Origin: Elymus sibiricus
Lineage: Eukaryota; Streptophyta; Magnoliopsida; Poales; Poaceae
Reading direction: 5' to 3'
NCBI GenBank assembly: GCA_039707655.1
Contig: CM077667.1
Location: forward strand, 547,006,222-547,070,221
DNA: 64,000 nt
A program made the position numbers and the translations under genes. Below are positions 1 through 12,780 of this stretch, piece by piece. Numbering within the stretch: position 1 is the first letter of the stretch; each line of letters begins with the position of its first letter. A model generated the notes under the pieces. The model was not told where the DNA came from and searched no databases. It saw only the letters and a list, made by a program, of their open reading frames with translations.

Positions 1-995
1 CTTGTCCTAGAGTGCTTGCTGCAACGTTTCTAAAGAAATAGAAGTCCTCAGCCTTGTGTGGAGTCAGAAATTTTCATTCTAAACATCTGTTTATGGGGAC
101 TCAGTCGGATCAAAAGAAAAACAAGGTGGAAAGAAAGTATTCGGACCACGAAACTCATCTCCTTGGATGTGCTTCTCCTCCGCGATGCGAGCAATCTTGT
201 GCCGCTCGGCCTCCAGATCCAGGCGGAGTTGCAACACCTCTTTCTCCAGGGCAGCGCAATCGGCCCCAAGTTCACAAGGCTTCTGTTACACACAAAAGGA
301 GAGTTAGTCGGCTGGATCAGTCCAGTGCGACAAAGTAAACGAAAACTTACAAAGATGTTCACTCGGACTGCCGAGTGAATGATTAAGCTCAGCGCTCAAA
401 ACACAAGACACTAAGACTCCCGCCGACTGCTATCAGTCGACGAAAGTCTCGGGGACTACACCCAGTGGGTGCACTCAGCGTGCCCCAACTGGAACAAAGA
501 CACCCAGTGGGTGTACTCCGTGTAACCCCACTGGCAATCAAAGAAAATCAAAGACATCAAATTCAAGATTTCGAATGAAGCAGAACATACAATGGCACTT
601 AGTCGGGCGTTTGCCTTCACTGCTTCACTGGAGTCGTAGGCCTCACCTTCACTGCTCCATTTGAACCAGAGCTTCCTTGCTCGCACTCGCCTTGTCCTCT
701 AGGACTCGGTAGAAGTTGGACAGGGAGGCGGTAGCAGGCCCTGGCACAAGAGCGGACGGAACAGTCAGTGCCGTCGGCGCACTCGGAGCTGGAGTGTGCG
801 TTGGAACACGCGCGGGAGGAGGCGTCACAGTAGTCTTTTTGGCGCCAGCAGAAGGAGTCGGGCCTGGCCTCCCGGCACTCGGTTCCGTAGCCTGAGCACT
901 CGGGCCCGTGGTCTGTGCAACGACCTTCGCCATTGTGTCCTTGCTCACACGGGCATTTAAGACGTCTGGCATTGTGACATCTGGAGGTGGTGGGG
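1..995 (-). repeat. Cassette copy 6, partial at the window edge
   Basis: Contains the Pro-rich exon (649-995), the twin hairpins near 464-535 and coil exon 1 (about 170-290). It breaks off in the start of coil exon 2 at position 1. The array therefore continues to the left of this window. Confidence 0.75.
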
Positions 996-1866
996 TTGAC
1001 AAAGGTGTCGAGGTCAATGCCGTCGGCGATCCGCGTGGCAGCCTCTATGAAGGTCTCCATGAAGTCTTCAAATTTCAGCTTCTTCCAATTGATGACCTTC
1101 AAGGACTTCAACTTTTCCTCATTCACATCCTTGCGATGGACGCGGACAAGTGATAAGGCCACATCAGCGCCGCAGCGGGCAGCCGACTTCTTCCAGTGCA
1201 ACAAAGTAAATGAAAACTTACAAAGATAATCACTCGGCCTGCCGAGTGAATGATTAAGATCAGCGCTCAAAACCCAAGACTCAAAGACTCCCGCCGACTG
1301 CTATCAGTTGACGGAAGTCTCGGGGACTACACCCAGTGGGTGCACTCAGCGTGCCCCCACTGGAACAAAGACACCCAGTGGGTGTACTCCGTGTAACCCC
1401 ACTGGCAATCGAAGAAAATCAAAGACATCAAATTCAAGATTTCGAATGAAGCAGAACGTACAACGGTACTTACTCGGACGTTAGCATTCACTGCTTCACT
1501 AGCGTCGTAGGCCTCACTTTCACTGCTCCATTTGAACTAGAGCTTCCCTGCTTGCACTCGCCTTGTCCTCTGGGACTAGGTAGAAGTTGGACGGGGAGGC
1601 AGTAGCAGGACCTGGCACAAGAGTGGACGGAACAGTAGGGGCCATCGGCGCACTCGGAGCTGGAGTGGGCATTGGAACACCCGCGGGAGTAGGCGTCGCC
1701 ACAGTCTTTTTGGCGCCAGCGGAAGGAGTCGGGGCTGGCCTCAGGGCACTCGGTTCCGGAGCCTGAGCACTCGGACCCGTGGTCTGTGCAACGTCCTTCG
1801 TCGTTGTGTCCTTGCTCACGCGGGCATTTGGGACATCTGGCATTGTGACATCTAGAGGTGGTGGGG
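996..1866 (-). repeat. Cassette copy 5, internally deleted
   Basis: Only 871 bp. The Pro-rich exon (1520-1866) and intronic hairpins are kept, but both coil exons and the 5' half of the helical exon are missing. The join at about 1192-1196 fuses 'cgacttcttccag' from the helical exon to 'tgcaacaaagta' from the intron before coil exon 1. Both parents carry 'tccag', so a microhomology deletion of about 0.96 kb is the likely cause. Confidence 0.8.
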
Positions 1867-3696
1867 TTGACAAAGGTGTCGAGGTCGATGCCGTTGGCGA
1901 TCCGCGTGGCAGACTCTATGAAGGTCTCCATGAAGTCTGCAAATTTGAGCTTCTTCCAATTGATGACCTTCAAGGAGTTCAAATTTTCCTCGTCCACATT
2001 CTTGCAATGGACGCGGACGAGTGATAAGGCCACATCAGCGCCGCAGCGGGCAGCCGACATCTTCCAGTCTTGCACTCGGCCAGGGACGGAGTTGAGGCGA
2101 GCCATCAAGGACTCCAGATCACTCTGGAGCTCTTCCTCAAGCAGGAGCTCCTTGTCTATCTTCACCACCGTGGACTCCAGCCTGGTTATATAGCCGAGTG
2201 CAATGTCAATGCGATCATCCAGCCGAAGGCTCGATAGAGTTGCGCTGTCCCTGAGAAGCAGCCTGGTGGGACTAGGTCCTTCTCGATCCTCTCGGCCTCG
2301 AGCCCAACATCTGCACAAAATTCTGCCAACTGAAGATCAGCATTCGGCAAGGTCAGCACTCGGGAAGAATATGGTTCATTCAGACGATTATCATACCTGC
2401 AAATTTCCTGCTCATCTCTATGCCGAAGTCCTCGACGAACTGCTCCAAGTCGGCCTTCTTCTTCTTAAGCTCAGTGATATAGTCACTGAGCTGCTTCCTC
2501 TGCGATTCAAAGGCACTGGCCTAAGTGTTGCACTTGGTTTCCCACACGGCATAATGCCCCTTGAGCTGTATGATTTCGCCCTTGGCGGCCTCTGCAACAA
2601 CCTTCAAAGTCTTGATCTCCTCGTGGAGAGCGTCGACCATCTTCAGAGAGTGTTCAGCGGATTTGATCATGGCTTGGGCATTCTCCCAGGCTCCCGCCAG
2701 CTCCTTGTCCTTGTCCTAGAGTGCTTGCTGCAAGGTTTCTAAAGAAATAGAAGTCCTCAGCCTCGTCTGGAGTCGGAAATTTTCATTCTAAACATCTGTT
2801 TATCGGGACTCAGTCGGATCAAAAGAAAAACAAGGTGGAAAGAAGTATTCGGACCATGAAACTCACCTCCTTGGATGCGCTTATCCTCCATGATGCGAGC
2901 ACTCTTGTGCCACTCGGCCTCCAGATCCAGGCAGAGTTGCAACACCTCTTTCTCTAGGGCAGCAAAATCGGCCCCAAGTTCACAAGGCTTCTGTTACACA
3001 CAAAAGGAGAGTCAGTCGGCTGGATCAGTCCAGTGCAACAAAGTAAACAAAAACTTACAAAGATGTTCACTCGTCCTGCCGAGTGAACGATTAAGCTTAG
3101 TGCTCAAAACCCAAGACTCTAAGACGCCCGCCGACTGCTATCAGTCAACGGAAGTCTCGGGGACTACACCCAGTGGGTGCACTCAGCGTGTCCCAACTAG
3201 AACAAAGAAACCGAGTGGGTGTACTCCGTGTAACCCCACTGGGAATCGAAGAAAATCAAAGATTCATGATTTCGAATGAAGCAGAACGTACAATGGCACT
3301 TACTCGGACGTTAGCCTTCACTGCTTCACTGGCGTTGCAGGCCTCTCCTCCACTGCTCCATTTGAACCAGAGCTTCCCTGCTCGCACTCGCCTTGTCCTC
3401 TGGGACTCGGTACAAGTTGGACAGGGAGGCGGCAGCAGGCCCTTTCAGAAGAGCGGAAGGAATAGTCGGGGACGTCGGCGCACTCAGAGCTGGAGTGGGT
3501 GTTGGAACATGCGCGGGAGGAGGCATCGCCGCAGTCTTTTTGGCGCCAGTAGAAGGAGTCAGGGCAGGCCTCCGGGCACTCGGTTTCGTAGACTGAGCAC
3601 TCGGCCCCGTGGTCTGTGCAACGACCTTCGTCGTTGTGTCCTTGCTCACACGGGCATTTGGGACGTCTGGCATTATGACATCTGGAGGTGGTGGGG
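1867..3696 (-). repeat. Cassette copy 4
   Basis: 1830-bp copy. The Pro-rich exon lies at 3326-3696, coil exon 1 near 2850-2990, coil exon 2 at about 2400-2740 with scattered stops (for example before the VGHLV region), and the helical exon at 1870-2318 with LNSVPGRVQDWKMSAARC. Not a working reading frame across exons. Confidence 0.76.
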
Positions 3697-5381
3697 TTGA
3701 CAAAGGTGTCGAGGTCGATGTCGTCGGCGATCCGCGTGGCAGCCTCTATGAAGTTTTCCATGAAGTCTGCAAATTTGAGCTTCTTCCAATTGACGACCTT
3801 CAAGGACTTCAACTTTTCCTCATACACATCCTTGCAATGCAAGCGGACGAGTGATAAGGCCACATCAGCGCCGCAGCGGGCAGCCGACTTCTTCCAGTCT
3901 TGCACTCGGCCAGGGATGGAGTTGAGGCGAGCCATCAAGGACTCCAGATGACTCTGCAGCTCTTCCTTAGGCAGGAGATCCTTGTTTATCTTCACCACCG
4001 TGGACTTTAGCCCGGTTATATAGCCGCGTGCATTGTCAATGCGATCATCCAGCCGGAGGATTGACAGAGCAGCGCTGTCCCTGAGAAGCAGCCTGGTGGG
4101 GCCAGGTCCTTCCCGATCCTCTCGGCCTCGAGACCAGCATCTGCACAAAATTCCACCAACTGAAGATCAGCATTCGGCAAGGTCAGCACTCGGGAAGAAT
4201 ATGGTTCATTCGGACGATTATCGTACCTGCAAATTTCCTTCTCATCTCTGCGCCGAAGTCCTTGACGTACTGCTCCAAGTCGGCCTTCTTCTTCTTAAGC
4301 TCAGTGATCTGGTCACTGAGCTGCTTCCTCTGCGATTCAAAGGCACTGGCCTGAGTGTTACACTTGGTTTCCCTCATGGCATAATGCCCCTTGAGCTCTA
4401 TGATTTCGCCCTTGGTGGCCTCTGCAGCAACCTTCAAGGTCTTGATCTCCTCGTGGAGAGTGTCGACCATCTTCAGAGAGTGTTCAGTGGATTTGATCAT
4501 GGCTTGGGCATTCTCCCAGGCTCCCTCCAGCTCCTTGTCCTTGTCCTGGAGTGCTTGCTGCAAGGTTTCTAAAGAAATAGAAGTCCACAGCCTCGTCCGG
4601 AGTCAGAAATTTTCATTCTAAACATCTGTTTATGGGGACTCAGTCGGATCAAAAGAAAAACAAGGTGGAAAGAAGTATTCGGACCACGAAACTCACCTCC
4701 TTGGATGCGCTTCTCCTCCACGATGTGAGCACTCCTGTGCCGCTCGGCCTCCAGATCCAGGCGGAGTTGCAACACCTCTTTCTCCAGGGCAGCAAAATCA
4801 GCCCCAAGTTCACAAGGCTTCTGTTTCACACAAAAGGATAGTCAATCGGCAAGATCAGTCCAGTGCAACAAAGTAAACGAAAACTTACAAAGATGTTCAC
4901 TCGGACTGCCGAGTGAACGATTAAGCTCAGCGCTCAAAACCCAAGACTCTAAGGCTCCCACCGACTACTATCAGTCGACGGAAGTCTCGGGGACTACACC
5001 CAGTGGGTGCACTCAGCGTGTCCCCAGTAGAACAAAGACACCCAGTGGGTGTATTCCGTGTTACCCCACTAGCAATCAAAGAAAATCAAAGACTTCAAAT
5101 TCAAGATTTCGAATGAAGCAGAACTTACAATGGCACTTACTCGGACGTTAGCCTTCACTGCTTCACTGGCGTCGTTGGCCTCGCCTTCACTGCGCCATTT
5201 GAACCAGAGCTTCCCTGCTCGCACTCACCTTGTCCTCTGGGACTCGGTACAAGTTGGACAGGGAGGCGGCAGCAGGCCCTGGCAGAAGAGCGGACGGAAT
5301 AGTCAGGGCCGTCGGCGCACTCAGAGCTGGAGTGGGCGTTGGAACACGCGCGGGAGGAGGGGTCGCCGCTGTCTTTTTGGC

Positions 5382-5386
5382 ACCTG
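5382..5386. repeat. Target site duplication ACCTG, left copy
   Basis: ACCTG immediately precedes the Copia 5' LTR. The same five bases occur at 14901-14905 directly after the 3' LTR. Confidence 0.9.
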
Positions 5387-7461
5387 TGTAGGAGATATGC
5401 CCTAGAGGCAATAATAAATGTTCTTATTTATCCCCATGTTCTTAATTAAGTTTATATTCCATGCTATAACTGCTATGGTTCTCGAGTCTACAATAACCAC
5501 GAGGCTCGGAGGAAGACTCATATGCACGTGTGGAATAATAAATGATAAAAAGTATTCCTAGTCATGCCTCTAAGACTAGCTGAAGTGTTGCATGATGATC
5601 ATGTTTTCCTGATCATGGGCATGTCTATGCCGGCAACTTTGAGGGCACAATGTTAGAAGAACATTTGTGTTGAATCAACCCGAATTGGTGTTATGCTTTG
5701 AGATACATTCGTCACAAGTAATGGTTAATAACACAGAGATAGTTAAACATTTGCATAATTCCTTAGACCATGCAAGTATCAAGTTCCTTCGTACTTGCTT
5801 CGTGAACTTTGGGGTTTGTTAAACGTCCTATGTAACAGGGTGGCTATTACAGCTGCTTACGGGTTCACGGAAAAGTATGACAAGTAACTTGGTAGCTCAA
5901 GATTGGGATTTGCTCCTCCGACGATGGAGAGATATTCTTTGGGCCCTCTCGGTGTTACGGTATCCATCATCGTCTGGCCAGACACATTGTGATTTGATCA
6001 CTGGGATGCCAAAACACGGAAACGAGAAAAGAGAACAAAACCGGTAACGAGGTAACTGGCATACTGGACAAGTTGTTGATCCATGCGGATGCCGACAAGT
6101 CTCACCTCGGGTGTTTGTATCATATCGCGAAGCAACAAGAATAGCACACGGCAAACTACAGGTTCGCTCGAATATTTATTCGTGTGGGTATAGGGGTTAA
6201 TATGGGTGTCCACGGCTCCGATCTTGATCATTGATCGGAAAGTGTTCCGCTCATGTCTGTATTTCATCGAACCTATAGGGTCACACGCTTAAGGGTCATC
6301 TATCTGCTGAATACTAGACAGGGAGTCTGAGAGAAATTCACCGAAAAACTTTCGGAGACAACGGAAGAGTTCCGGAGAGAGAACACCAGAAGAGTTTCGA
6401 TAAAACCAAAAAGTTGTTTCGGAGTATACCATTAAGTCAAATTGGTCTCGGCACATGCCTGGAAATTATTGGAGGGTACCAGCATTGTTCTAGGAACTTC
6501 TGGGATTTTTCGGACAGAAAAACCGGAAATGTTCCGGACTGCCAGAACCACTTTGGTTGCTTTTCGCTGAAGAAAATCATTGATCCGGAAAAGTTTCGGA
6601 ATGCATCCAAATTTATTTTAGTGGGTACTAGAAATGTTCTAGGCCTACAGAAAAAGTTTCGGATTTAACGGTCGCAAAAAAATGTCTTCGTGAATAGTGA
6701 AAAGCACTTTATGGGCTGGTTTTAATGGGCTTTTCTTCTAAGAGGAATTCCCTATTTTTGGAGTGAGGATAAGATGGATGGAAGGTGGTGGGCCCCCCCC
6801 AAGGGGGCAGCCAGTTTCATTCATGGGTTTGGGGGGCCCCCATGGGCCTTCCTTCCACCATTTGGTGGATAAGATCAAGCCCTCCTTATGTGGCATGGTG
6901 AAATATCCAAACCCCTTTTGGTCTTTTCACCCCTTGCCTCTACCCCTTGCTCCTCCTATAAATAGAGGTGGATATGCACTCTCCAGACTCACTCTTTCTC
7001 ACATACAAATGCCATGCATGATCTGGCTTTCTCTCTCCCTCCCAGCGAAATAGTTTCGTAGAGCCGAAAGGCTATCTCGGTTCCGGTGGGAACTAGTTCT
7101 GGACGGCGAAGCCCTACCGGATAGATGACACCGTATGTGTGCAACCCCATAGAGAGGTCGTAGGTTTGACCTTTTGCCCGAGGGGCTGTTCGAGGGTCCT
7201 CCCGAAGGGCTGTCCGCGACATCGTCCGGGGGACTATCCGACCGCCTCCCGAAGGGCTGTCCGACGAAGGAGTACATCCTCGCGGTTGGGAGGTTGTAAA
7301 TCCTAGCTGCGGGGATCTGCACCAACGATCATCATCGACTCTACTTCCGCTGCGCTACGAGTCGGTAATGATCAGATCAAAAACCTTGTATGCATCTCCA
7401 TAGTGATCCTGGGCGTGCTCGCTGTACCGAATTTTTTTGTTTTCTGTCGCATTCCCCTACA
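5387..7461 (+). repeat. 5' LTR of the Copia element
   Basis: 2075 bp, TG...CA ends. It contains a TATA box (TATAAATA, 6957-6964) followed by a CTCTCC-rich leader. Short open frames here are repeated almost identically in the other LTR and are not genes. Confidence 0.93.
6957..6964 (+). promoter_or_regulatory. TATA box in the Copia 5' LTR
   Basis: TATAAATA within 'cctcctataaatagagg', placed about 500 bp before the LTR end as expected for the U3/R boundary. The same box is at 14353-14360 in the other LTR. Confidence 0.7.
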
Positions 7462-7462
7462 G

Positions 7463-7476
7463 TGGCATCATGAGCC
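7463..7476 (+). other. Primer-binding site of the Copia element
   Basis: The sequence tggcatcatgagcc starts one base after the LTR end. It is close to the tggtatcagagcc initiator-Met tRNA binding site usual for this Copia group, with substitutions that fit decay. Confidence 0.65.
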
Positions 7477-10400
7477 GTGCTATGCGTAGATGCAGGTTAT
7501 GATCTAGAATACATGAGATGTATGGGTATTGCATAGTATAATTTTGTAGTAGATGAGATCTATTGCTGAAAATTATTTGTGCGGGTAGTAGATGAAATCT
7601 ATTACCCGATGTTCTTGTTGCTTCCCTTGAATTTGTGTAGTCCTGATCTTGATGGCATGGTGGAATCTGAAAAAGTTCTGGAAATCCGCGATCCTTTCAT
7701 GCTGCTCCTGAGTATGCTGATTGACAGATCAACGAAGTGCTTCAGTGTCTTTGGGTTCCGCCATAGTTGAGAAAGATGGATGTTTCGCAGACAAAAGGGC
7801 AATGCAGATATGATCTGCACGGGGGTCATGCGTATGATGAAGTTTAGTATGGGGTTCAAGATTTTATTATCTCGTGCTTCATACACCCCGCAAAGTTAAT
7901 CTAGCAACTTGAATGATCATACTTGATGATAAAACATTGGTAGTTGCGGTTTGGTTGAAACCTTAGAAGCCACATAAAATAAAATTTTGCATAAACCGAT
8001 TAGAGGCGTCTAACTTGGTTTTGCAGGATGACATGAGATGTGCATAAGATGTGGTATAGCAATGTTCATATTTAATTTGATTATGAATGAGATGACTATA
8101 TAATGTAAATTAACATGACCTGCGTGTCATGATTCGGCATGATGGCTGGAGCCATATGATTGTCACTTTAATGACCTGCGTGTCAACCTTATGTAATGCA
8201 CTTATTTTATTAGCTATAGAAATAGCAATATTATCTAGTGCATCGACAAGGTGGTGGCAAACTTCGCGAAGGTGAACACCGACACGAATGCCGAAGATGA
8301 AGAAATGAAGGACTTCTCCGTCAAAAAGGGCTATACCATGTCATGCTATTATGAATTGCCTGAGATGTTTATCCCTTATGATGCACCCTTTTGATTGCGT
8401 AGTAGTCGCATTTTATTAGGGTGATCTCTCACAAAAATATCAAGTAGTTAGTGTTCTCCCAAGTGTAGCACCGTCACGGCACCTATCTCTTCGGGGTATC
8501 ACATGGATACATGGGTACGAACGATTAGAGAAGTGTGAGGCGGGTGAGTTGAGACCTCGCAGCGAGATCACTTGGTTGTCTTGACGTTCCGGAGGATCGT
8601 CCTGAGCTCGGAACACGCCCATCGAAATATGAACAAGAGGCACATAGAGATGTGATTGGCAAGTTGGCCTACCGATTGCAATTCTCGTCACTGGAGATGG
8701 ATACATCCTTGGCGTTGAATTTCAATATGGGTCTTGTATCACTCACAATCAATTATGAGAGATATTGATTTGAGTGGGAGCGCACTGTAGAATTAACTTG
8801 TTTAGTTCTCTTTGCAATTAATTATGAGCATTGTCTAAGTGAAATTTGCATAATAGTTGTAGAATAATGGCTCGCGTTTCCACCTTCCCTATTAAAATTG
8901 AATGAGCTGTTTAATATCTGGTTAAAACTTTATGATTGGTAACGTAATGTGAGAATTGTCCTCAAGAGTGCCGAGAAGGACTTTGTCCTATCGCATGTTT
9001 TCGGTATTCTCCCGCTGATGCTATGAATGATGTGACTCTCGTCCTTCGGTACAAAAGCTAGAATTCCGTTATGGTCAAGTGCAATATGTTTGTTTCCATG
9101 AGACCAGAACTTCGCAAGTTTGAGATAGTTATGTGATATTCATGGAACTGAAAATTGTTTTCAGATACAGACAAAGGCTAAAAGATATGAGATATCCAAA
9201 GCAATGTTTCTTTGCAAAGTATTAGTAAAGTGTTCACTGGGCATTTGACTGATAGGAGAGGGATCCAGAAGAACGCCTGTCATATGATGAAGGTGAATAA
9301 AACAACAACTTAAAGAGAAAGGAAATGTTCAAAGGGTGTTAGTATGACTTACACACCTAGGAAGTTCGGGGCTAACGCCACTCTTTAAATTGGGTGCTTC
9401 TTCTGAGAGTAGGAGAAATACTGAAAGTTAAACTGTTAGAAGTATAAAGGCAAAAGTAAAGAAGTCTGGAATATCCAGCTCATGTATGAAAGTCATACAA
9501 GTTATTGATGTATGGTAGGATGGTCAAAAAGAAATAGCTCTTGAGAATTGTGATTAAACTGTTAGTCCGTAATTCTTGGGTATTGTGATTAAAAGTTGAT
9601 CATAGGAATACACGCTCGATTGCATTCTGTTGCAATTCGATGCAAGAACCACACTACGGCCTAAAAGACTTGCCAGTAATGAGGTTTAGATACGCACTGA
9701 GAACTTAGTAAAAGTTACTATACCTTCCATCTATGTATTACCGTCTGTATTTATTTTCTTAATTCATTTTAGAGTTTTATACACTCTAGCCCATTGCATA
9801 AAGTATGTTGCAAGAAGGTTGTTCATAAGAGAACTTTTGATGTTCGGAGTTATGAATAACATAAGGGCCATACTTTCATTATGAATGAGATGTATGTTAT
9901 GAATATTGATAATAATATATTACCTCTATGTTTACTTTCATAATTCATTTTAGAGTTTTATACACTCTAGCCCATTGCATAATGTTTGTTGCAAGAGGGT
10001 TGTTCATAAAAGAACAATTGTTGTTGAGTATCAAGAATAACATAAGGGCCATGCTTCCATCAAAGATGGGATGTATGTTATGAATATTGATGGTAATATG
10101 ATACATCCATAACACTGACGCTGAATGTCGCAAGACTAAAAGAATACCACATATGTGTGGCACTGCATTTGGTCACATTGAAGAAACCCGCATGGAGAAA
10201 TTCCATAATGATGGATTTTGAAGTCATTTGATTATGAATCATCTGACGCTTGCAACTTTCGTCCGAAAAGTGAAATGACTGAAATACCGTTCATAGGCCA
10301 TAAGGAACGAGCAAAGAACTTATTGGTGATCATGCATCGTGATGTGTGTAGTCCGATAAATGTTGTTGCTGGCAGTGGATTTGTCTATCTTCTGAAATGA

Positions 10401-12766
10401 CTCCAGTAGATATATGGATATTTACTTGATGAGACGTAAGTCTAGATCTTTTGAAATCATTCAAAAGGTTTTTCAAAAATGAAGTAAAAATTATTGTAAC
10501 AAGAAAATTATGTTTCTACAATTAGATTGCGGAAAGGAATATTTTGAGATACAAGTTTAGCGAATGTCTGATGAGTTGTGAAAAGAGTTTCATAACTTAC
10601 ACCTCCCGGAACACCACTGTGAGTGGAATGTCCGCGAAGATGTAATCAAACCATTTATGACATGGTGAGATCAAAGATGACATAAATCAATTGGCCATTA
10701 TCCCTTTTAATAGTAATGCTTTAAAGACTGCGGCTTTTACACTGAAAATAGCGCCATCAGGTCTGTTGAAATAGCGCCATGGTATGGTACGCCCAACCAT
10801 GTTACATCTTTTCTTAACATTTGGAATATGGGGCTTGTGTAAAATGTTTACAAACCTATTCCAAATCAGACAAGTGCTACTTTGTAGGTTATCCCAAGTT
10901 ATTGGGTATTCCCCCACCACTGTACCGAGGCAAAGGGCTTTGCCACAAAGAACGGTATGCTTTTAAAGAGAATGGTTCTTGCAAAAAGGTGAGTGGGAGG
11001 ACAGTGCAACTCGATGAGATAACAGTATCTTCGTCATCAGATCAAAGGAAAGGAACCTTGGAAGTGATTCCAGAGTTTCCTACTGCGAGTGATACGGAAG
11101 CCTCTACATGAGATGTATGGACTTCGGTCGAACTTTCAGCTGAACCATGTAGGCAAAACTCGTGCAAACCTCTCAGGTGTGCAAACGAGATATTGTTGTT
11201 AGACAACAGTATACCTACGATAATCAAGGAAGCGATGATGGGCCCTGACTCCAGAATTGGCTAAATGCCAATATAATCTGAGATAGTTTCCATATGAATG
11301 ATTCAAGATTATATCTTGATAAACCCTTCGGAAGACTTGAAGTCTAACGAATATTTATGGAACTATAAACTGATGTGGATAAAATGTTTTATCCATAAAG
11401 CTCGACTTGTTACAATAACAAGTTCAAGGAGTTGACTACGATGAGGTTGTCTCACCGTAGCGATGCTAAAAGTCTGTTCGGGTTAAACTAGGACTTGTAT
11501 GAAACATGGATGACGAAAGAATTTCCATGAAATGGGAATACAAACTAGGACTTGTATGTGATACAGTCCAAAGTATTTTATCGATCCAAAGGATGCTAGT
11601 GAGTATGCAAACTTCAGAGTTCCAGCGATGGACAGAAGAGAGCAAAATGGAATTGGAATCTTCGTTTTTGATGAAATGGTCAAAAGAGTTTGTTTTCATC
11701 AATGGATAACGAAGATGCTTGTGGTTACAAGAAAGTAAGTGGGAGCATAATAATATTTCTAAAAACCTTGTGTGCTTAACACATTATTAATTGGAAATAA
11801 TATAAATTTCTTGACACGAATTAGGACTTCATTGAAAATAGTTTTTTGATGAAGTGCTTGGGCTAAGTAGCCTTGATATTGGGCATAATTATCTACGAGA
11901 TAGAATTTCCTAATAGGGCTAGGCCAAAATACATATTGACAAGATGCTAAAACAGTTTAGCATTAAAACGCCAAGGAGTGATTCTTGCTGAAGTCACATG
12001 GAAAGAGTTTTGCAAGACTCGGTGTCCCAAAACACTGATGAGCAAAATACATGATGGAGATTCCACACACTCTTGTGTTTGGATTAATCATGTATTCCGT
12101 GGTATGTAAAACAACCAGATATGTCCGATACTCCCAAGCTGTTGAGAGTATAGATACCAAAGTGATCAAAGTACTGATCATAGGACAACAGTGAAAAATG
12201 TCATTGAGTACTAAAGTAGCACTGATGACATGTTTTCTCTCAAGCAGAGATTATGAAATGCTCGTTGTAAGTAATTACATCGATACAGTCTTCATCAATG
12301 CTCCATGCGATTTTCGGTTTAAGTTAAGGTTTTGTGTAATACACAATACGGTGGCACGGTAAGTTGGAATTGTTCTAAACAGGTTACTGTGGCGAATTCT
12401 ATAACAAAGGCTAAGTATGTTGACGCTTTAGAAGCGACAAAGAAGATGTTGAATCATATAGTTCATTCATGGACTTAGTATGGTTCCAAGATGGCTTTGG
12501 TAAATGGGACACTATTGTAGATAGTTGCTCCATAGCTCAGTCTAAGGAATCAAGGTTCGACCAGTGATTCACATATATACAAAGCCAAGTCCACGCAAAA
12601 TATGAATTTTGTGAAAGCGTGAAAACACGAGGATATGCAAAGATACACACGGAGCTGAAGTTGTCAGATCCGTTGGACATCAGGCTATACCACAAGCGAA
12701 GCATTTTTTATACCAGTATGCCATAGGTGTAAAGTGCATTAGCATTGACTAGATTATTGACTCTAG
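7477..12766 (+). pseudogene. Decayed Copia gag-pol
   Basis: No continuous frame survives, but relics are legible. At 10218-10400 a 60-codon frame with GHKERAKNLL and MHRDVCSPINVVAGSGFVYL matches the pre-integrase/integrase start (usual pattern ERAKELLxLIHTDVCGP). Between 11490 and 12200 there are pieces of reverse transcriptase, such as DKMLKQFSIKTPRSDS and a QNTDEQN segment, corresponding to the 'SKTQCPQTPDEQ' region. Near 12390-12480 an RNase H piece (SITKAKYVDALEATKKM) remains. The order gag, IN, RT, RH identifies Copia. There are multiple stops and frameshifts throughout. Confidence 0.7.
9725..10110 (+). repeat. 181-bp tandem duplication inside the Copia interior
   Basis: The block containing 'agagttttatacactctagc' occurs at 9771 and again at 9952, with about 150 bp of similar sequence on each side. 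The two copies have diverged (for example ACTTTTGATGTTCGG versus ACAATTGTTGTTGAG). Confidence 0.75.
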
Positions 12767-12780
12767 TGCAAGTGGGAGTA
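12767..12780 (+). other. Polypurine tract of the Copia element
   Basis: The sequence gcaagtgggagta lies immediately upstream of the 3' LTR. It is near the CAAGTGGGAG tract typical of this Copia group. Confidence 0.7.

Noticed and set aside
908..1229. Plus-strand frames recurring in each cassette (for example 1779-2024, 3609-3854, 15043-15378)
   Set aside because: Opposite-strand shadows of the Pro-rich and helical exons of the antisense gene copies.
5897..6267. Small minus-strand frames in the Copia LTR
   Set aside because: Repeated almost unchanged at 13291-13661 in the other LTR, so they are LTR sequence.
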